From Acidobacteria bacterium RIFCSPLOWO2_12_FULL_66_21 (GTDB lineage: Bacteria; Acidobacteriota; Vicinamibacteria; Vicinamibacterales; 2-12-FULL-66-21): DNA of 35,162 nt. Location: assembly GCA_001767455.1 (NCBI GenBank), contig MELC01000064.1, forward strand, positions 49,153-84,314, written 5' to 3'. Every line of letters starts with the position of its first letter. Position 1 is the first letter of the stretch. Below the pieces are notes generated by a model. It was not told the origin of the DNA, did not search any database, and was given only the letters and a program-made list of their open reading frames with translations. The translations under genes were made by a program, and so were the position numbers. Shown here in pieces: positions 15,811 to 25,138 of the stretch.

Positions 15811-17113
15811 GCAGGATCCTCTCGATGACCAAAGGCCGCGTCGATGGCGGCCTGTCGCTGATGACGATGGCCCGTTCGAGCAGCGGGAGCGCGTCGGCCA
15901 GCCCGTGCCCCCCGCGATGATGGACCATCAGCACGGGTTCGTTCGCCGCGGCCTGCGCGCCGGGCGGCAGCAGCACCTCGACGCCGACGCCCGGATCGAT
16001 ACGATCGTCGAGCCGGGCGCGTCCGGCGCCGAGCGCAACGGCGGCGCGGCCGACGCCCTCGGCCTCGAGCGCCGCGACATAGCCCGCCCGCGGCGCGCAC
16101 ACCGCGCGCCGGTCCGGCGCAGACGGCAGCCGCCCGTAGTCATCGGCCACGCGGGGATCGCCGCCCTGGCGCTCGATGACGCGGCGAAACACGTCCAGCC
16201 CCGCGCCCGACGCGAGCGCCGCACGCACGCGGACCTCTGCCGCCGGTTCGCCGGTCTCGACCCCGGAGGCGACGAGCATGCGGGCAGCCAGCAGCACCGC
16301 AAGCTCCTCGACATCGGCCGGCCCGTTGCCCTTCAGCGTCTCGATGGATTCGATGACCTCGAGGCTGTTGCCCACCATCCGGCCGAGCGGCGAATCCATC
16401 GACGTGATGACCGCCTCGGTCCGCACCCCGGCGGCCTCGCCGATGGCCACCAGCGATCGCGCGAGACGGCGCGAGTCATCGACCGTTTTCATGAACGCAC
16501 CGGCGCCGGTCTTGACGTCGAGGACCAGCGCGCCGATCCCTTCCGCGATTTTCTTGCTCATGATCGACGCGCAAATGAGCGGGATGCTCTCGACCGTCCC
16601 CGTCACGTCGCGCAGTGCGTACAGCCGGCGGTCTGCCGGCGCGATCTCGCTCGTCTGGCCGACGAGCGCGCAGCCCACATCGGTCAGGGCCGCGCGGAGT
16701 TCGGCGAGCGACAGCGCCGTCCGGAACCCGGGAATCGCCTCGAGCTTGTCGAGGGTGCCGCCGGTGTGTCCGAGACCCCGGCCGGACATCATCGGCACGC
16801 GCGCGCCGCAGGCGGTCGCGAGCGGCGCCAGAATCAGGGACGTCTTGTCGCCGACGCCCCCGGTGCTGTGCTTGTCGACCGGCGTTCGGTCCAGGCCCGT
16901 ATACGCCATGCGCACGCCCGAGGCGACCATCGCCTCGGTCAACCACGCGGTCTCCTCCATCGTCATGCCGCGGAGGAAGATCGCCATCAGCAGCGCCGCC
17001 GCCTGGTAGTCCGGCAGACTGAGATCGGTGATGCCGGCGATGAAGAAGTCGATTTCGGCGCGATCGAGCGTGCCGCCGTCCCGCTTCCGCCTGATGAGGT
17101 CAACGGCGCGCAT
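15803..17113 (-). CDS. deoA: Pyrimidine-nucleoside / thymidine phosphorylase
   Basis: A 436-residue protein with the family signature SGRGLGHTGGTLDKLE and the phosphate-binding KHSTGGVGDKTSL, plus the C-terminal alpha/beta domain ending about 430. It converts thymidine, deoxyuridine or uridine and phosphate to base and (deoxy)ribose-1-phosphate. It is the first gene of the salvage block, and the 126-base divergent gap to 17240 should contain its promoter. A CTATAGT/CCATAAT region near 17143-17160 is the likeliest -10 area, but I cannot assign a clear -35. Choice between deoA and pdp names depends on substrate preference. Confidence 0.94.
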   Translation of the reverse strand: MRAVDLIRRKRDGGTLDRAEIDFFIAGITDLSLPDYQAAALLMAIFLRGMTMEETAWLTEAMVASGVRMAYTGLDRTPVDKHSTGGVGDKTSLILAPLATACGARVPMMSGRGLGHTGGTLDKLEAIPGFRTALSLAELRAALTDVGCALVGQTSEIAPADRRLYALRDVTGTVESIPLICASIMSKKIAEGIGALVLDVKTGAGAFMKTVDDSRRLARSLVAIGEAAGVRTEAVITSMDSPLGRMVGNSLEVIESIETLKGNGPADVEELAVLLAARMLVASGVETGEPAAEVRVRAALASGAGLDVFRRVIERQGGDPRVADDYGRLPSAPDRRAVCAPRAGYVAALEAEGVGRAAVALGAGRARLDDRIDPGVGVEVLLPPGAQAAANEPVLMVHHRGGHGLADALPLLERAIVISDRPPSTRPLVIERILHG

Positions 17114-17239
17114 TCTGGATGGGTATCGGGCTGAAACCGGACACTACTATAGATTATGGACGGGGTTTGAAAAAGGGCTTTGGTTAACGAACTGCGAGGG
17201 CGCCTGGCTGACATAGACTGAACCGCGCAGGGCCTCTTC

Positions 17240-17904
17240 ATGTCTCCAAGGCGTCGCGCGGTGCTGATCGCGTTTGGATTACTTGGTCTCGGCGCGTCCG
17301 CCGTAGCCGGCTACGTCCATTACAACCTGCTGACGAACCCCGACCACGCGAGCTTCTGCGATATCTCCGCCGCCGTCAGTTGCACACAGGCATATCTGAG
17401 CCGGTACGGACGCGTCCTCGGGGGGCCGGTCGCGGTGGAGGGCGGCGTCTATTTCCTCACTCGAAAAGTACGACAGATCGGGCGGAGTTGCTCGTGCCGA
17501 AGCAGGTCCCGCTCGAGCCGGAGTGCAACCCCAACGTGCTGCGGGAAATTCACGCCGCAGCGTGCGAGGCGGCGGCGGCGTTCGTGATGGCCCGCGGCAC
17601 AGGATTCCAGCAGAAGCTCGATGACTGGCTGTTTGCGAATCAGGCGACGTTGAGCCGCGATGTGGTGCGGCGCGCGGCCAAGGACATCGCGGGCATTGCA
17701 GACTTCGATGCGCGGTACCAACGGGCGCTGCAGGAGGTCCGCACTGATGCGGGACTCGGCGGTGTAATGCAGGTGCAGTCCACGCCGACGATCTACCTGA
17801 ACGCACGGATGATTGCGGGCAGGGGACAAGTCCTGCCAGGTGCGCAAATCGTCGACGCGCTCGTCGACATCGCGCTGAAGAAGAAGGGAAGCAGCGACCC
17901 CTAA
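17240..17904 (+). pseudogene. Remnant of a VKOR-DsbA (disulfide-forming) fusion gene
   Basis: The first frame encodes a membrane helix followed by SFCDISAAVSCTQAYLSRYG and GGPVAVEGGVYFL, the start of a vitamin K epoxide reductase domain. Around 17460-17490 the homology jumps to another frame and to the C-terminal half of a DsbA-like thioredoxin: PLEPECNPNV, HAAACEAAAAF, a helical insert, and STPTIYLNAR with the cis-Pro loop. The remaining VKOR helices with their CXXC and the thioredoxin active-site CXXC are missing. Intact fusions of this kind are about twice as long. An internal deletion plus frameshift therefore seems to have killed the gene, unless the assembly is wrong. The C-terminal frame could be translated from an internal start but would lack catalytic cysteines. 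Confidence 0.8.
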
Positions 17905-17946
17905 CCCCTTTTAGAGCCATCGGTTAGAATAGTCCGCGTCCTTGAA

Positions 17947-20184
17947 ATGCCCGAAGCCACGCCTCTCTCGCCCGAGCTGTCGCGAAGCGTGTCGGTGCTG
18001 GCGCGAGCGCTCGTCACGGCCGCGCGCAACCTGACACTCTATCCAGCCGCCCATCCGACCGTGAAATCGTCGGTCGAACGCCTGCGCTCGGCGCTCGTCC
18101 AGGCGGCCGCGGGCGGCGTGCTGTCGTTCGGCGTCACCCCTGAAACCCTGCTGGTCGGAAGCACCGCGTGCGGCGCCGACGGGCCCGTCGCCGAGGCGGC
18201 GGCCTGGCTGCACCAGCGCGACATCCTGCAGTTGTCCTTCGCCGAGGCGGTGCCGCTCGACGCCCTGGACGCCCTGCTCGATCTCCTGTCGGATGACATT
18301 GCCTCGATCCGCGCGCGGGGCGGCCCCGCGAAGGCCTGGGCCCAGATCGGACACCCGGCCGTCGCAATCGAGCAGATCGACTTCGCGAGCGTGTTCGAGG
18401 ACCGCGACGACGTCAAGCACCCGGCGCGCCGCAAGGACGATCTCTGGCGCGCGATCGTGCGCGCCGTCACCGAACGCCGCAAGGCGCTCGACGAAGCGGT
18501 CCAGCGGCGCCTCCTCGAAATCTCCGGAGACGTCGTGGCGATCGGCGAACTGGCGCAGGACGTCATGGCGCCGAACTTCGCCGCCGACGGATCGCCGATG
18601 CTCACGTCCCAGGCGGCGGCGGTCATCGCGGCGTACCGGCACCTGGTGGCAATCGTCGAGGTGATGGAGCCGGCGCGGCGCACCGAGGTCATGCAGAACC
18701 TGGCCGCCGCCACGGCGTCGCTCGATCCGCGCGTCATCGTGCAGATGCTCGGCGGCCCGGACGAAGGCGGCGCGCCGGGCGGGGGCGGGCAGGCGACGGA
18801 CCTCAAGCGCGGGCTGGCCGCCGAGTTCGACGACTACAAGGTCGCGCAGCTCCTCGCGACAACCCTGGCCATCGACGGACAGGCGTCGGACCGGCTCGCC
18901 GGCGTGTTCGACACGATCGCGCCGGACGAACCGCGCAAGCGGCGCGTCCTGACGATGACCAAGTCGTTGCTGAGCGAGACCTCCTTCGGCAAGACGGGGC
19001 AGTTCCAGAACCTGTGGACGTCGATGGAGGAGCTGCTCCTGACCTACAACGAGCGGCCGTTCGTCTCCGCGCAATATCGGTCCGGCCTCGATCACGTCGG
19101 CGAGCGCGCGGCGACCATGTCGGCCGATCTGCCGGAGGACCTGGTCGGCCTGATGGACACGCTCGGCCAGGACAACGTCCGGCGGCTCTCGGCCATCCTC
19201 CTGATCGATCTCCTGAACCTCGAACGCGACCCGGCCCGCGCGCCGGAGGTCGCGCGCGACGTCGCGGCGCTCTGCGAGGACCTGCTGCTCGCCGGCGACT
19301 ACGACTCGGCGCTGACCGTGACCAGGGCGCTCGCCGAGCAGGCGGCCACCCCGTCGGCCGCCGCGTGCGGAGGGAGCCGCGTCGCGCTCGATGCGCTCAG
19401 CGAGAGCGCCGCGTTCCGCGAGACCGTGGACCTGCTCGGCGACATGGCCGACCGCGAAGCCACGATGCTCGCCGAGCTGTCGGCGGCGATCGGCCCGGCC
19501 GCGACCGACGCGCTAGGCCAGCATCTCGACGCGGAAGCCCTGACGCCGGGGCGCGCGCGCGCCACCGCCATCATCCGGAGCTACGGCGCGCGGGCGGTCA
19601 GCCGGATCGCGCCGCTCCTGTCCGGCCCGCATGCGTACGCGCAGGTGAACGCGATCGAGCTGCTGGGCGACATCGGATCGGCCGACGCCGTCCCGATGCT
19701 GCAGCCGCTGCTCCGCGGGACCCAGCCGCGCGTGATGCGGGCGGCGGTCGCCGCGCTGTCGAACATCGACGATCCGGCGGCGGCGCGGGCGGTCCACACC
19801 GTCCTTCGCGCGGCCACCGGCGAGCAGCGGCGCGCGGTCGTCGAGGCGCTCGTCGCCGAGCGGGATCCGCGCGTCGTGCCGGTCCTGGTCCGGATCCTCA
19901 ACGAGAGCCAGCCGCTCGGAAACGACCATCTCATCGTGCTGGAGACGCTCGGCGCCATGGGCCGCCTGGCGCACGACGACGCGGTGCCCCACATCGCGCG
20001 GGTCATGCGGCGCCGGAGCTGGCTCGCGCGCAAGAAGGTCCGCGCGCTGAAGCAGACCTCGCTCGACACGCTGCGGCAGATCGGGACGCCTGTCGCCGAG
20101 CGGGCGATCAGCGACGGAGCCGCGCAGGGAGACCGTCTGTTGCGCAAGCTCGCACGCGGCATGGGGGCGCAGGCCCATGGCTGA
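17947..20184 (+). CDS. HEAT-repeat protein with LY...HP N-terminal domain (first pair)
   Basis: A 745-residue cytoplasmic protein. Residues about 15-145 form a domain with the motif LTLYPAAHPTV and later GVTPETLLV and AIEQIDF; the same pattern opens the next three proteins. A helical middle part follows (about 160-500), then HEAT-like repeats to the end (for example AYAQVNAIELLGDIGSADAV and PRVMRAAVAALSNIDDP). I do not recognise a named family. It resembles the protein at 21535 along its length, including the LW..ME.LL..Y..R/DFVS segment, so the two are paralogues. Its stop overlaps the start of the HD-GYP gene by eight bases (ATGGCTGA), suggesting a protein partnership. HEAT repeats usually act as scaffolds. 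Confidence 0.88.
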   Translation: MPEATPLSPELSRSVSVLARALVTAARNLTLYPAAHPTVKSSVERLRSALVQAAAGGVLSFGVTPETLLVGSTACGADGPVAEAAAWLHQRDILQLSFAEAVPLDALDALLDLLSDDIASIRARGGPAKAWAQIGHPAVAIEQIDFASVFEDRDDVKHPARRKDDLWRAIVRAVTERRKALDEAVQRRLLEISGDVVAIGELAQDVMAPNFAADGSPMLTSQAAAVIAAYRHLVAIVEVMEPARRTEVMQNLAAATASLDPRVIVQMLGGPDEGGAPGGGGQATDLKRGLAAEFDDYKVAQLLATTLAIDGQASDRLAGVFDTIAPDEPRKRRVLTMTKSLLSETSFGKTGQFQNLWTSMEELLLTYNERPFVSAQYRSGLDHVGERAATMSADLPEDLVGLMDTLGQDNVRRLSAILLIDLLNLERDPARAPEVARDVAALCEDLLLAGDYDSALTVTRALAEQAATPSAAACGGSRVALDALSESAAFRETVDLLGDMADREATMLAELSAAIGPAATDALGQHLDAEALTPGRARATAIIRSYGARAVSRIAPLLSGPHAYAQVNAIELLGDIGSADAVPMLQPLLRGTQPRVMRAAVAALSNIDDPAAARAVHTVLRAATGEQRRAVVEALVAERDPRVVPVLVRILNESQPLGNDHLIVLETLGAMGRLAHDDAVPHIARVMRRRSWLARKKVRALKQTSLDTLRQIGTPVAERAISDGAAQGDRLLRKLARGMGAQAHG

Positions 20185-21538
20185 GCCGCGCGGATACGAC
20201 GAGCTCGTGCGCCGCCTTGCGGCCGCCGTCCGCGGGGCGTCGCTGTACAATGCCGACCACCCGCTCGTGCGCCGCGGCATCGACACGCTGACGGGCCTCG
20301 CGACGAGCGCGCTGCAGCACGACGATCCGATCGTCGTCGGCTTCATCGGCGACGAGGTCGTCGTCAACGCCCGGCGGCTGCTGCGCTCGGCCGCCATGCT
20401 GATCGGGTTCGCCCGCGACATGCGCGAGCGGCGGATCGAGAAGATCACCATCGCGCGCGGCGTCACCCGCGACGAGCTGCGGTGGTTCGTCATCGAGCTG
20501 GCCGATCGCCGGGCGGCGCGGCCGCTGGCCGCGCGCCTCGAACAGCGCGGCGTGCACCGGATCACCGTCGGCCGGATCAACGTCGAGACGGTGGAGGACG
20601 AGAACGCCGGCATCCAGGCGGCACGGCGGGTCTACGGGTCGGCGGTCGAAACCGCCGAAACGTTGTGGCAGGCCGCCAAGGCGGGCGACCAGCCCGATCC
20701 GAACGCCGCGCGGCGCATCATCGACAGCCTGGCCAAGCTGGTGTCGCAGGATCGCACGTCGCTGATGGCGCTGACCGCCCTCAAGAAGTACGACAGCTAC
20801 ACGTTCACGCACATGGTCAACGTCTCGGTGCTCTCGATGGCGCAGGCGCGGGCGCTCAACCTCGAGGGGCCGATGCTGAGGGAGTTCGGCTTTGCCGCGC
20901 TCATGCACGACATCGGCAAGGTGAACACGCCGCTCGAAGTGCTGAACAAGCCGGACAAACTGACGCGCGAGGAGTTCGACGTGATGAAGCAGCACGTCGT
21001 CGACGGCGCGCATATCCTCCGCCGCACGCCGGAGATGCCGGCGCTCGCCCCTGTCGTCGCCTTCGAGCACCACCTCCGGCAGGATCTCTCCGGCTACCCG
21101 GAGAAGATCGGGCACCGCGATCTGAATCTCTGTACGCAGATCGTCAGCATCGCCGACGTCTATGACGCGCTGCGGAGCAACCGCATCTACCGCGAAGGCC
21201 TGCCGAGCGAGCGCATCCGGGCGATCATGACGCAGAAGGACAGCCCGGCGTTCAACACGCGGCTGCTGCGGCGGTTCATCAACCTGATGGGGCTGTTCCC
21301 GGTCGGGACGCTCGTCAGGCTCGGCACCGACGAGGTCGGCGTCGTGACGCACGAGCACCCGATGGATCCGTTCCGGCCGCAGGTGAAGATCCTGCTGGAC
21401 CGGCTCGGCGAGCGCTGCGAGGAGCCCATCCTCGCCAACACGTGGGAAACCGACGACCGCGGCCAGTTCCGGTGGGCGGTCGTCGAAGCGGTGGATCCCG
21501 ACGCGGTGTCGCTCGATCCCCTGTCCTTCATGGCATGA
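20177..21538 (+). CDS. HD-GYP domain protein with LY...HP N-terminal domain; altered GYP motif
   Basis: A 453-residue protein. The N-terminal domain (about 1-135) has ASLYNADHPLV, GDEVVV and VGRINVE, matching the neighbouring proteins. The C-terminal HD-GYP domain (about 180-400) has H212 (HMVNVS), H244-D245 (LMHDIGK), the HVVDGAHIL His, H298-H299 and ADVYDAL. Family members hydrolyse cyclic di-GMP to pGpG or GMP. The signature reads HHLRQDLSGYP: the usual Gly after Asp is Leu304 and the Glu after the His pair is Leu300, so activity may be changed. Metal ligands appear intact. It is coupled on both sides by overlapping codons (ATGGCTGA before, ATGA after). Confidence 0.9.
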   Translation: MAEPRGYDELVRRLAAAVRGASLYNADHPLVRRGIDTLTGLATSALQHDDPIVVGFIGDEVVVNARRLLRSAAMLIGFARDMRERRIEKITIARGVTRDELRWFVIELADRRAARPLAARLEQRGVHRITVGRINVETVEDENAGIQAARRVYGSAVETAETLWQAAKAGDQPDPNAARRIIDSLAKLVSQDRTSLMALTALKKYDSYTFTHMVNVSVLSMAQARALNLEGPMLREFGFAALMHDIGKVNTPLEVLNKPDKLTREEFDVMKQHVVDGAHILRRTPEMPALAPVVAFEHHLRQDLSGYPEKIGHRDLNLCTQIVSIADVYDALRSNRIYREGLPSERIRAIMTQKDSPAFNTRLLRRFINLMGLFPVGTLVRLGTDEVGVVTHEHPMDPFRPQVKILLDRLGERCEEPILANTWETDDRGQFRWAVVEAVDPDAVSLDPLSFMA

Positions 21539-23748
21539 GCAATCCGCCGCCCGCCCCGCCGCCGCTCGACCCGCACGGCGCGCTGCGGCTCGCCGAATTC
21601 GCGCGAAGCTGCAAGGCCGCCGCGCGCGCGGTCGCCCTGTATCCGGGCAACCACCCCGCCATCGCGAGCTCGCTCGGCCGTCTCGCGGAAGCCACGACAC
21701 GGCTGACCGAAACCGGGCCGTTCCAGCTCCAGATCCACGCCGACACGCTGCTGCTCGACGGCGCGGCGCCCCAGAAGCCGGACGCCGCCGTCGGCGAGCT
21801 CGCCGAGGTGCTGCACCGCCACCTGATCGGCGCCCTGCGCGTGAATGCGGGGGCGGATGCCGACTCGTGGCGCACGCTCCTGCTGCTGCTGGCGCGATCG
21901 CCCGACGAGGTCCGCGCCGACGGCGGCATCTCGCACCTCTGGACGACGGCGGGCGGCCCGAGCCTCGAGATCCAGGAGATCGACTACGCCGAGGTGCTGC
22001 GCGAAAAGCAGGGGCATGCCGCGACGCTCGAACAGATCCTCGCCGCCGCACTCAGCGGCCCGCAGCTCCAGCTCGACGACTCCGCCATGCACGCGCTGCT
22101 CGACATCGTCGGCGACCCGGCGAAGCTCGCCGAGCTGATGGCGCGGCTCGACGAGAGCACGGCGGAGCAGGGCGTGGACGTGCGGACGGCGGCGTTTCTC
22201 AGCCTCTTGCGCGGCCTGGCCGAGTACGTGTCACGCACGCAGCCGGAGCGGCTCGAGGCGATCCTCGGGCAGATGGGGCACGCGGCCGGGCATCTCTCCG
22301 CCGACGGCATGCTCGCGCTGCTCGCGCAGCGGCAGCGTCCCGAAGCCATGGCCGGAACGATCGACGTCGTCGGGGCCGTCACCGATCGGATGAGCGACGG
22401 CTCGGTCGTGCAGTTCGTGTCCGGATCGGTCATCGCGGAGCGCGGTGCGACCGAGCGCCTGGCGCACGCCTTCCACGCCCTGGTGCCTGAGATCACCCGC
22501 CAGCGGCAGGTGCTCGCCCTCGCCGAGGAGGAGGTCGCCTCGTCGGAGCTCGGCCAGGAGCAGTCGTTCGCCGAGCTGTGGGAGCGCGTCGAGAGCATGC
22601 TCACGTCCTATTCGGACGCGGACTTCGTGTCGAAGGAGTACGGGCACGAGCTGACCTACGCCAGGACGCGGGCCGTGGAGGTCGAGCAGACGAGCGACGA
22701 CCCGCCGGAGCGCCTGAGTGCGTGGCTCACGACCGTGAGTGACGGCGCGCTGCGCTCGCTCGATCACCTCCTGCTGCTCGACCTGCTGGCGATCGAGGAG
22801 GACGCGCTCCGCTGGCGCGACCTGGCGCACACGGTCATCGGGCACGCGGAGGATCTGGTGCGGGTCGGCTATTTCGATCAGGCGTGGCAGCTCGCCGAGC
22901 GCGTGGTCGAGCAGGCCGGCGCCGACCCGGCCCGCGCGCCGTACGGCGCCACCGCCCTGGAGCAGTTCGGCCGCGGGACGATGATGAAGCACGTCGCGTC
23001 GCATCTGCGGATCGCCGACGACGAGGTGTACGAGCGGTTCATGCGGCTCTGCCATGCGATCGGCACGCCGGTGATCGCGCCGCTCGCCGAAGCGCTGTCG
23101 ACCGAACAGGACGCGCGGGCACGCCGGCGCCTGCGCGAGATCCTGCTCGGGTTCGGCGCGCGCGGGCGGGAATCCGTGCAGAAGTTGATGAGCGCGCCGA
23201 ACTGGGAGGTCCGCCGCACGGCCGCGTACCTGCTGCGTGAATTCGGCGGAGCCGAGGGATTGGAAGAACTGATCCCGCTGCTCAGCGACCCCGAGCCTCT
23301 CGTGCAGCGCGAGGCGATCCAGGGTCTCGTGCTGAACGGCAGCGACCGCGCGTCGGAGATCCTGATGCGGGCGCTGAGCACGACGACGGGGCGAACCCGC
23401 GAGACGCTCACGCAGGAGCTCGTCACGCTGCGCGACGAGCGCGCGGCGCCGCTCTTCTGTCATCTGCTGCGCCATCTCGATCGGCGCAAGCTGCAGAAGG
23501 TCTACATTGCGTCGATCGACGCGCTCGGCGCCTTCGGCGGGCCCGACGCGGTCGACGCGCTCAAGTTCGCGCTGCAGCAGGGAGACTGGTGGTCGCCGCT
23601 CAGCACGCGGCGGATTCGATCCGCGGCCGCCGCGGCGCTGCGGCGGATCGGCACCCCCGCGGCCGTGGATGTCCTGCGCGAAGCGTCGACGCACGGGCCG
23701 CGCGGCATGCGGGCCGCCGCGCGGGCGGAACTGGGCAGGCTCGGATGA
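21535..23748 (+). CDS. HEAT-repeat protein with LY...HP N-terminal domain (second pair)
   Basis: A 737-residue protein starting MSNPPPAPPPLD, with the start chosen at the ATGA overlap with the HD-GYP stop; a longer frame upstream lies inside that gene. The N-terminal domain (about 15-150) contains VALYPGNHPAI, ADTLLLDG and LEIQEIDYAEVL. A long helical part follows, then HEAT repeats near the end (for example WEVRRTAAYLLREFGGAEG and PEPLVQREAIQGLVLNGSD). It is a diverged copy of the protein at 17947, so the gene pair has been duplicated. No catalytic motif is visible. A scaffold or sensor role for the following HD-GYP protein is inference. Confidence 0.88.
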   Translation: MSNPPPAPPPLDPHGALRLAEFARSCKAAARAVALYPGNHPAIASSLGRLAEATTRLTETGPFQLQIHADTLLLDGAAPQKPDAAVGELAEVLHRHLIGALRVNAGADADSWRTLLLLLARSPDEVRADGGISHLWTTAGGPSLEIQEIDYAEVLREKQGHAATLEQILAAALSGPQLQLDDSAMHALLDIVGDPAKLAELMARLDESTAEQGVDVRTAAFLSLLRGLAEYVSRTQPERLEAILGQMGHAAGHLSADGMLALLAQRQRPEAMAGTIDVVGAVTDRMSDGSVVQFVSGSVIAERGATERLAHAFHALVPEITRQRQVLALAEEEVASSELGQEQSFAELWERVESMLTSYSDADFVSKEYGHELTYARTRAVEVEQTSDDPPERLSAWLTTVSDGALRSLDHLLLLDLLAIEEDALRWRDLAHTVIGHAEDLVRVGYFDQAWQLAERVVEQAGADPARAPYGATALEQFGRGTMMKHVASHLRIADDEVYERFMRLCHAIGTPVIAPLAEALSTEQDARARRRLREILLGFGARGRESVQKLMSAPNWEVRRTAAYLLREFGGAEGLEELIPLLSDPEPLVQREAIQGLVLNGSDRASEILMRALSTTTGRTRETLTQELVTLRDERAAPLFCHLLRHLDRRKLQKVYIASIDALGAFGGPDAVDALKFALQQGDWWSPLSTRRIRSAAAAALRRIGTPAAVDVLREASTHGPRGMRAAARAELGRLG

Positions 23749-23765
23749 AGAAGAGCACCGCATGA
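23745..23765 (+). other. Six-codon bridging frame between HEAT and HD-GYP genes
   Basis: ATG at 23745 overlaps the TGA of the HEAT-repeat gene (ATGA). The frame reads MKKSTA and stops with a TGA at 23763-23765 that overlaps the ATG of the HD-GYP gene. The purine-rich AAGAAG inside could also serve as ribosome binding site. It may be chance, but it preserves the ATGA relay seen at the other junctions. Confidence 0.4.
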
Positions 23766-25138
23766 CCGAGACGCCTCGCGCCGCTCAGTACGACGAGCTG
23801 CTCCGGAAGTTCGCCTCCGGCGTCCGCGCGGCCCAGTTGTATGCCGCCGACCATCCGCTGCGGATGCGCAACGTCGAGGCGCTGCTCACGATGCTGCGCG
23901 CGCTGCACCAGCACCAGCCGTCCATTGCCGTGGGCATCGTCGGCTCCGAGCTGGTCGTGTCGGACACGCCGCTGCCGAAGACGAGCGCAGCCATGGGCGA
24001 GCTCATCAAGCGGCTGAAGGACAACCAGATCGAGCGGATCGCCTTCGAACGCGGGATCGCCGGGGATGAAATCGGCGAGTTCGTGCTCGCCGTCGCGACG
24101 CTCGGAGCCAAGGACGCGGGCGCGGCGGCCGGGTGGGCGTTCCCGCACATCCGCGTCGGCCGCATCGTCACCGAGGACCGCCGCGCCGACGGCATCGCGA
24201 GCGACATGGCCGCGATCCGCCAGCTCTACTCCAATGCGGTCGCCGCCGCCGAAGTCGCGTGGGAGAGCGCCGCGACCGAAGGGCAGCCGGATCTGCCGAC
24301 CGCGCTGCAGACGATCGAAGGCCTCGCCGACGCCGTCACCCAGAACCGCACGGCGCTCGTCGCGTTGACGGCCATGCGCAAGTACGACAACTACACGTTC
24401 ACGCACATGGTCAACGTGTCGATCCTGACGATGGGCCAGGCCAGGGCGCTCGGCATCGAAGGCCGGCTCCTGCGCGAGTTCGGGCTGTCGGCGCTCATGC
24501 ACGACATCGGCAAGGTCCGCACGCCCAAGGAGATTCTGAACAAGCCCGACAAGCTGACCGACGACGAGTTCGCGATCATGCGGCGCCACACGGTCGACGG
24601 CGCCGAGATCCTGCGCCGCACGCCCGAGATGCCGATCCTCGCCCCCGTCGTCGCGTTCGAACATCACCTGCGCATCGACGGCACCGGCTATCCCTTCGCG
24701 GCGAAGCGCCAGGCGCTCAACGTGGGGACGATGCTGTGCGGCATCTCGGATGTGTACGACGCGATGCGGTCGCAGCGCGCGTATCAGCAGGCGTTTCCGA
24801 CCGACCGCATCCTGGCGGTGCTGAAGCGGAACGACGGATCGCAGTTCGACCAGCACCTGGTGCGGCGGTTCACGCAGCTGCTCGGCATCTATCCACCGGG
24901 CAACCTCGTCAAGCTCGGCTCGGGGGAAATCGCGGTCGTCACGCGCGTGCACGCGCCGGACCCGTACCGGCCGCGCGTGCGCGTCGTGTTCGGGAAGGAC
25001 GGATCGCGGCTGGACCTGCCATACGACCGTAACCTGTGGGAGGCTCAGGAGGACGGCACGCTCGACTCGGTCGTCGCGCCGCTCGACCCGGCCGCGTACG
25101 GCATCGATCCACTCACGCAGATGCAGGTGGACGGATGA
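23762..25138 (+). CDS. HD-GYP domain protein with LY...HP N-terminal domain; canonical GYP
   Basis: A 458-residue paralogue of the protein at 20177. The N-terminal domain shows AQLYAADHPLR, GSELVVSD, IERIAFERGI and IRVGRI. The HD-GYP domain has H215, H247-D248 (LMHDIGK), H301-H302 and HHLRIDGTGYP, so here the DGTGYP core is intact although the usual Glu after the His pair is Leu303. It is a likely cyclic di-GMP phosphodiesterase, acting in the cytoplasm since no membrane segment is seen. The ATG at 23762 lies 13 bases after the HEAT gene stop; a six-codon frame bridges that gap. Its stop overlaps the next start as ATGA. Confidence 0.92.
   Translation: MTETPRAAQYDELLRKFASGVRAAQLYAADHPLRMRNVEALLTMLRALHQHQPSIAVGIVGSELVVSDTPLPKTSAAMGELIKRLKDNQIERIAFERGIAGDEIGEFVLAVATLGAKDAGAAAGWAFPHIRVGRIVTEDRRADGIASDMAAIRQLYSNAVAAAEVAWESAATEGQPDLPTALQTIEGLADAVTQNRTALVALTAMRKYDNYTFTHMVNVSILTMGQARALGIEGRLLREFGLSALMHDIGKVRTPKEILNKPDKLTDDEFAIMRRHTVDGAEILRRTPEMPILAPVVAFEHHLRIDGTGYPFAAKRQALNVGTMLCGISDVYDAMRSQRAYQQAFPTDRILAVLKRNDGSQFDQHLVRRFTQLLGIYPPGNLVKLGSGEIAVVTRVHAPDPYRPRVRVVFGKDGSRLDLPYDRNLWEAQEDGTLDSVVAPLDPAAYGIDPLTQMQVDG

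Noticed and set aside
17911-19095. 394-codon minus-strand frame opposite the first HEAT-repeat gene
   Set aside because: It is opposite a gene with clear repeats, paralogue and coupled neighbours; its translation is Arg/Asp-rich low-complexity typical of antisense frames in GC-rich DNA.
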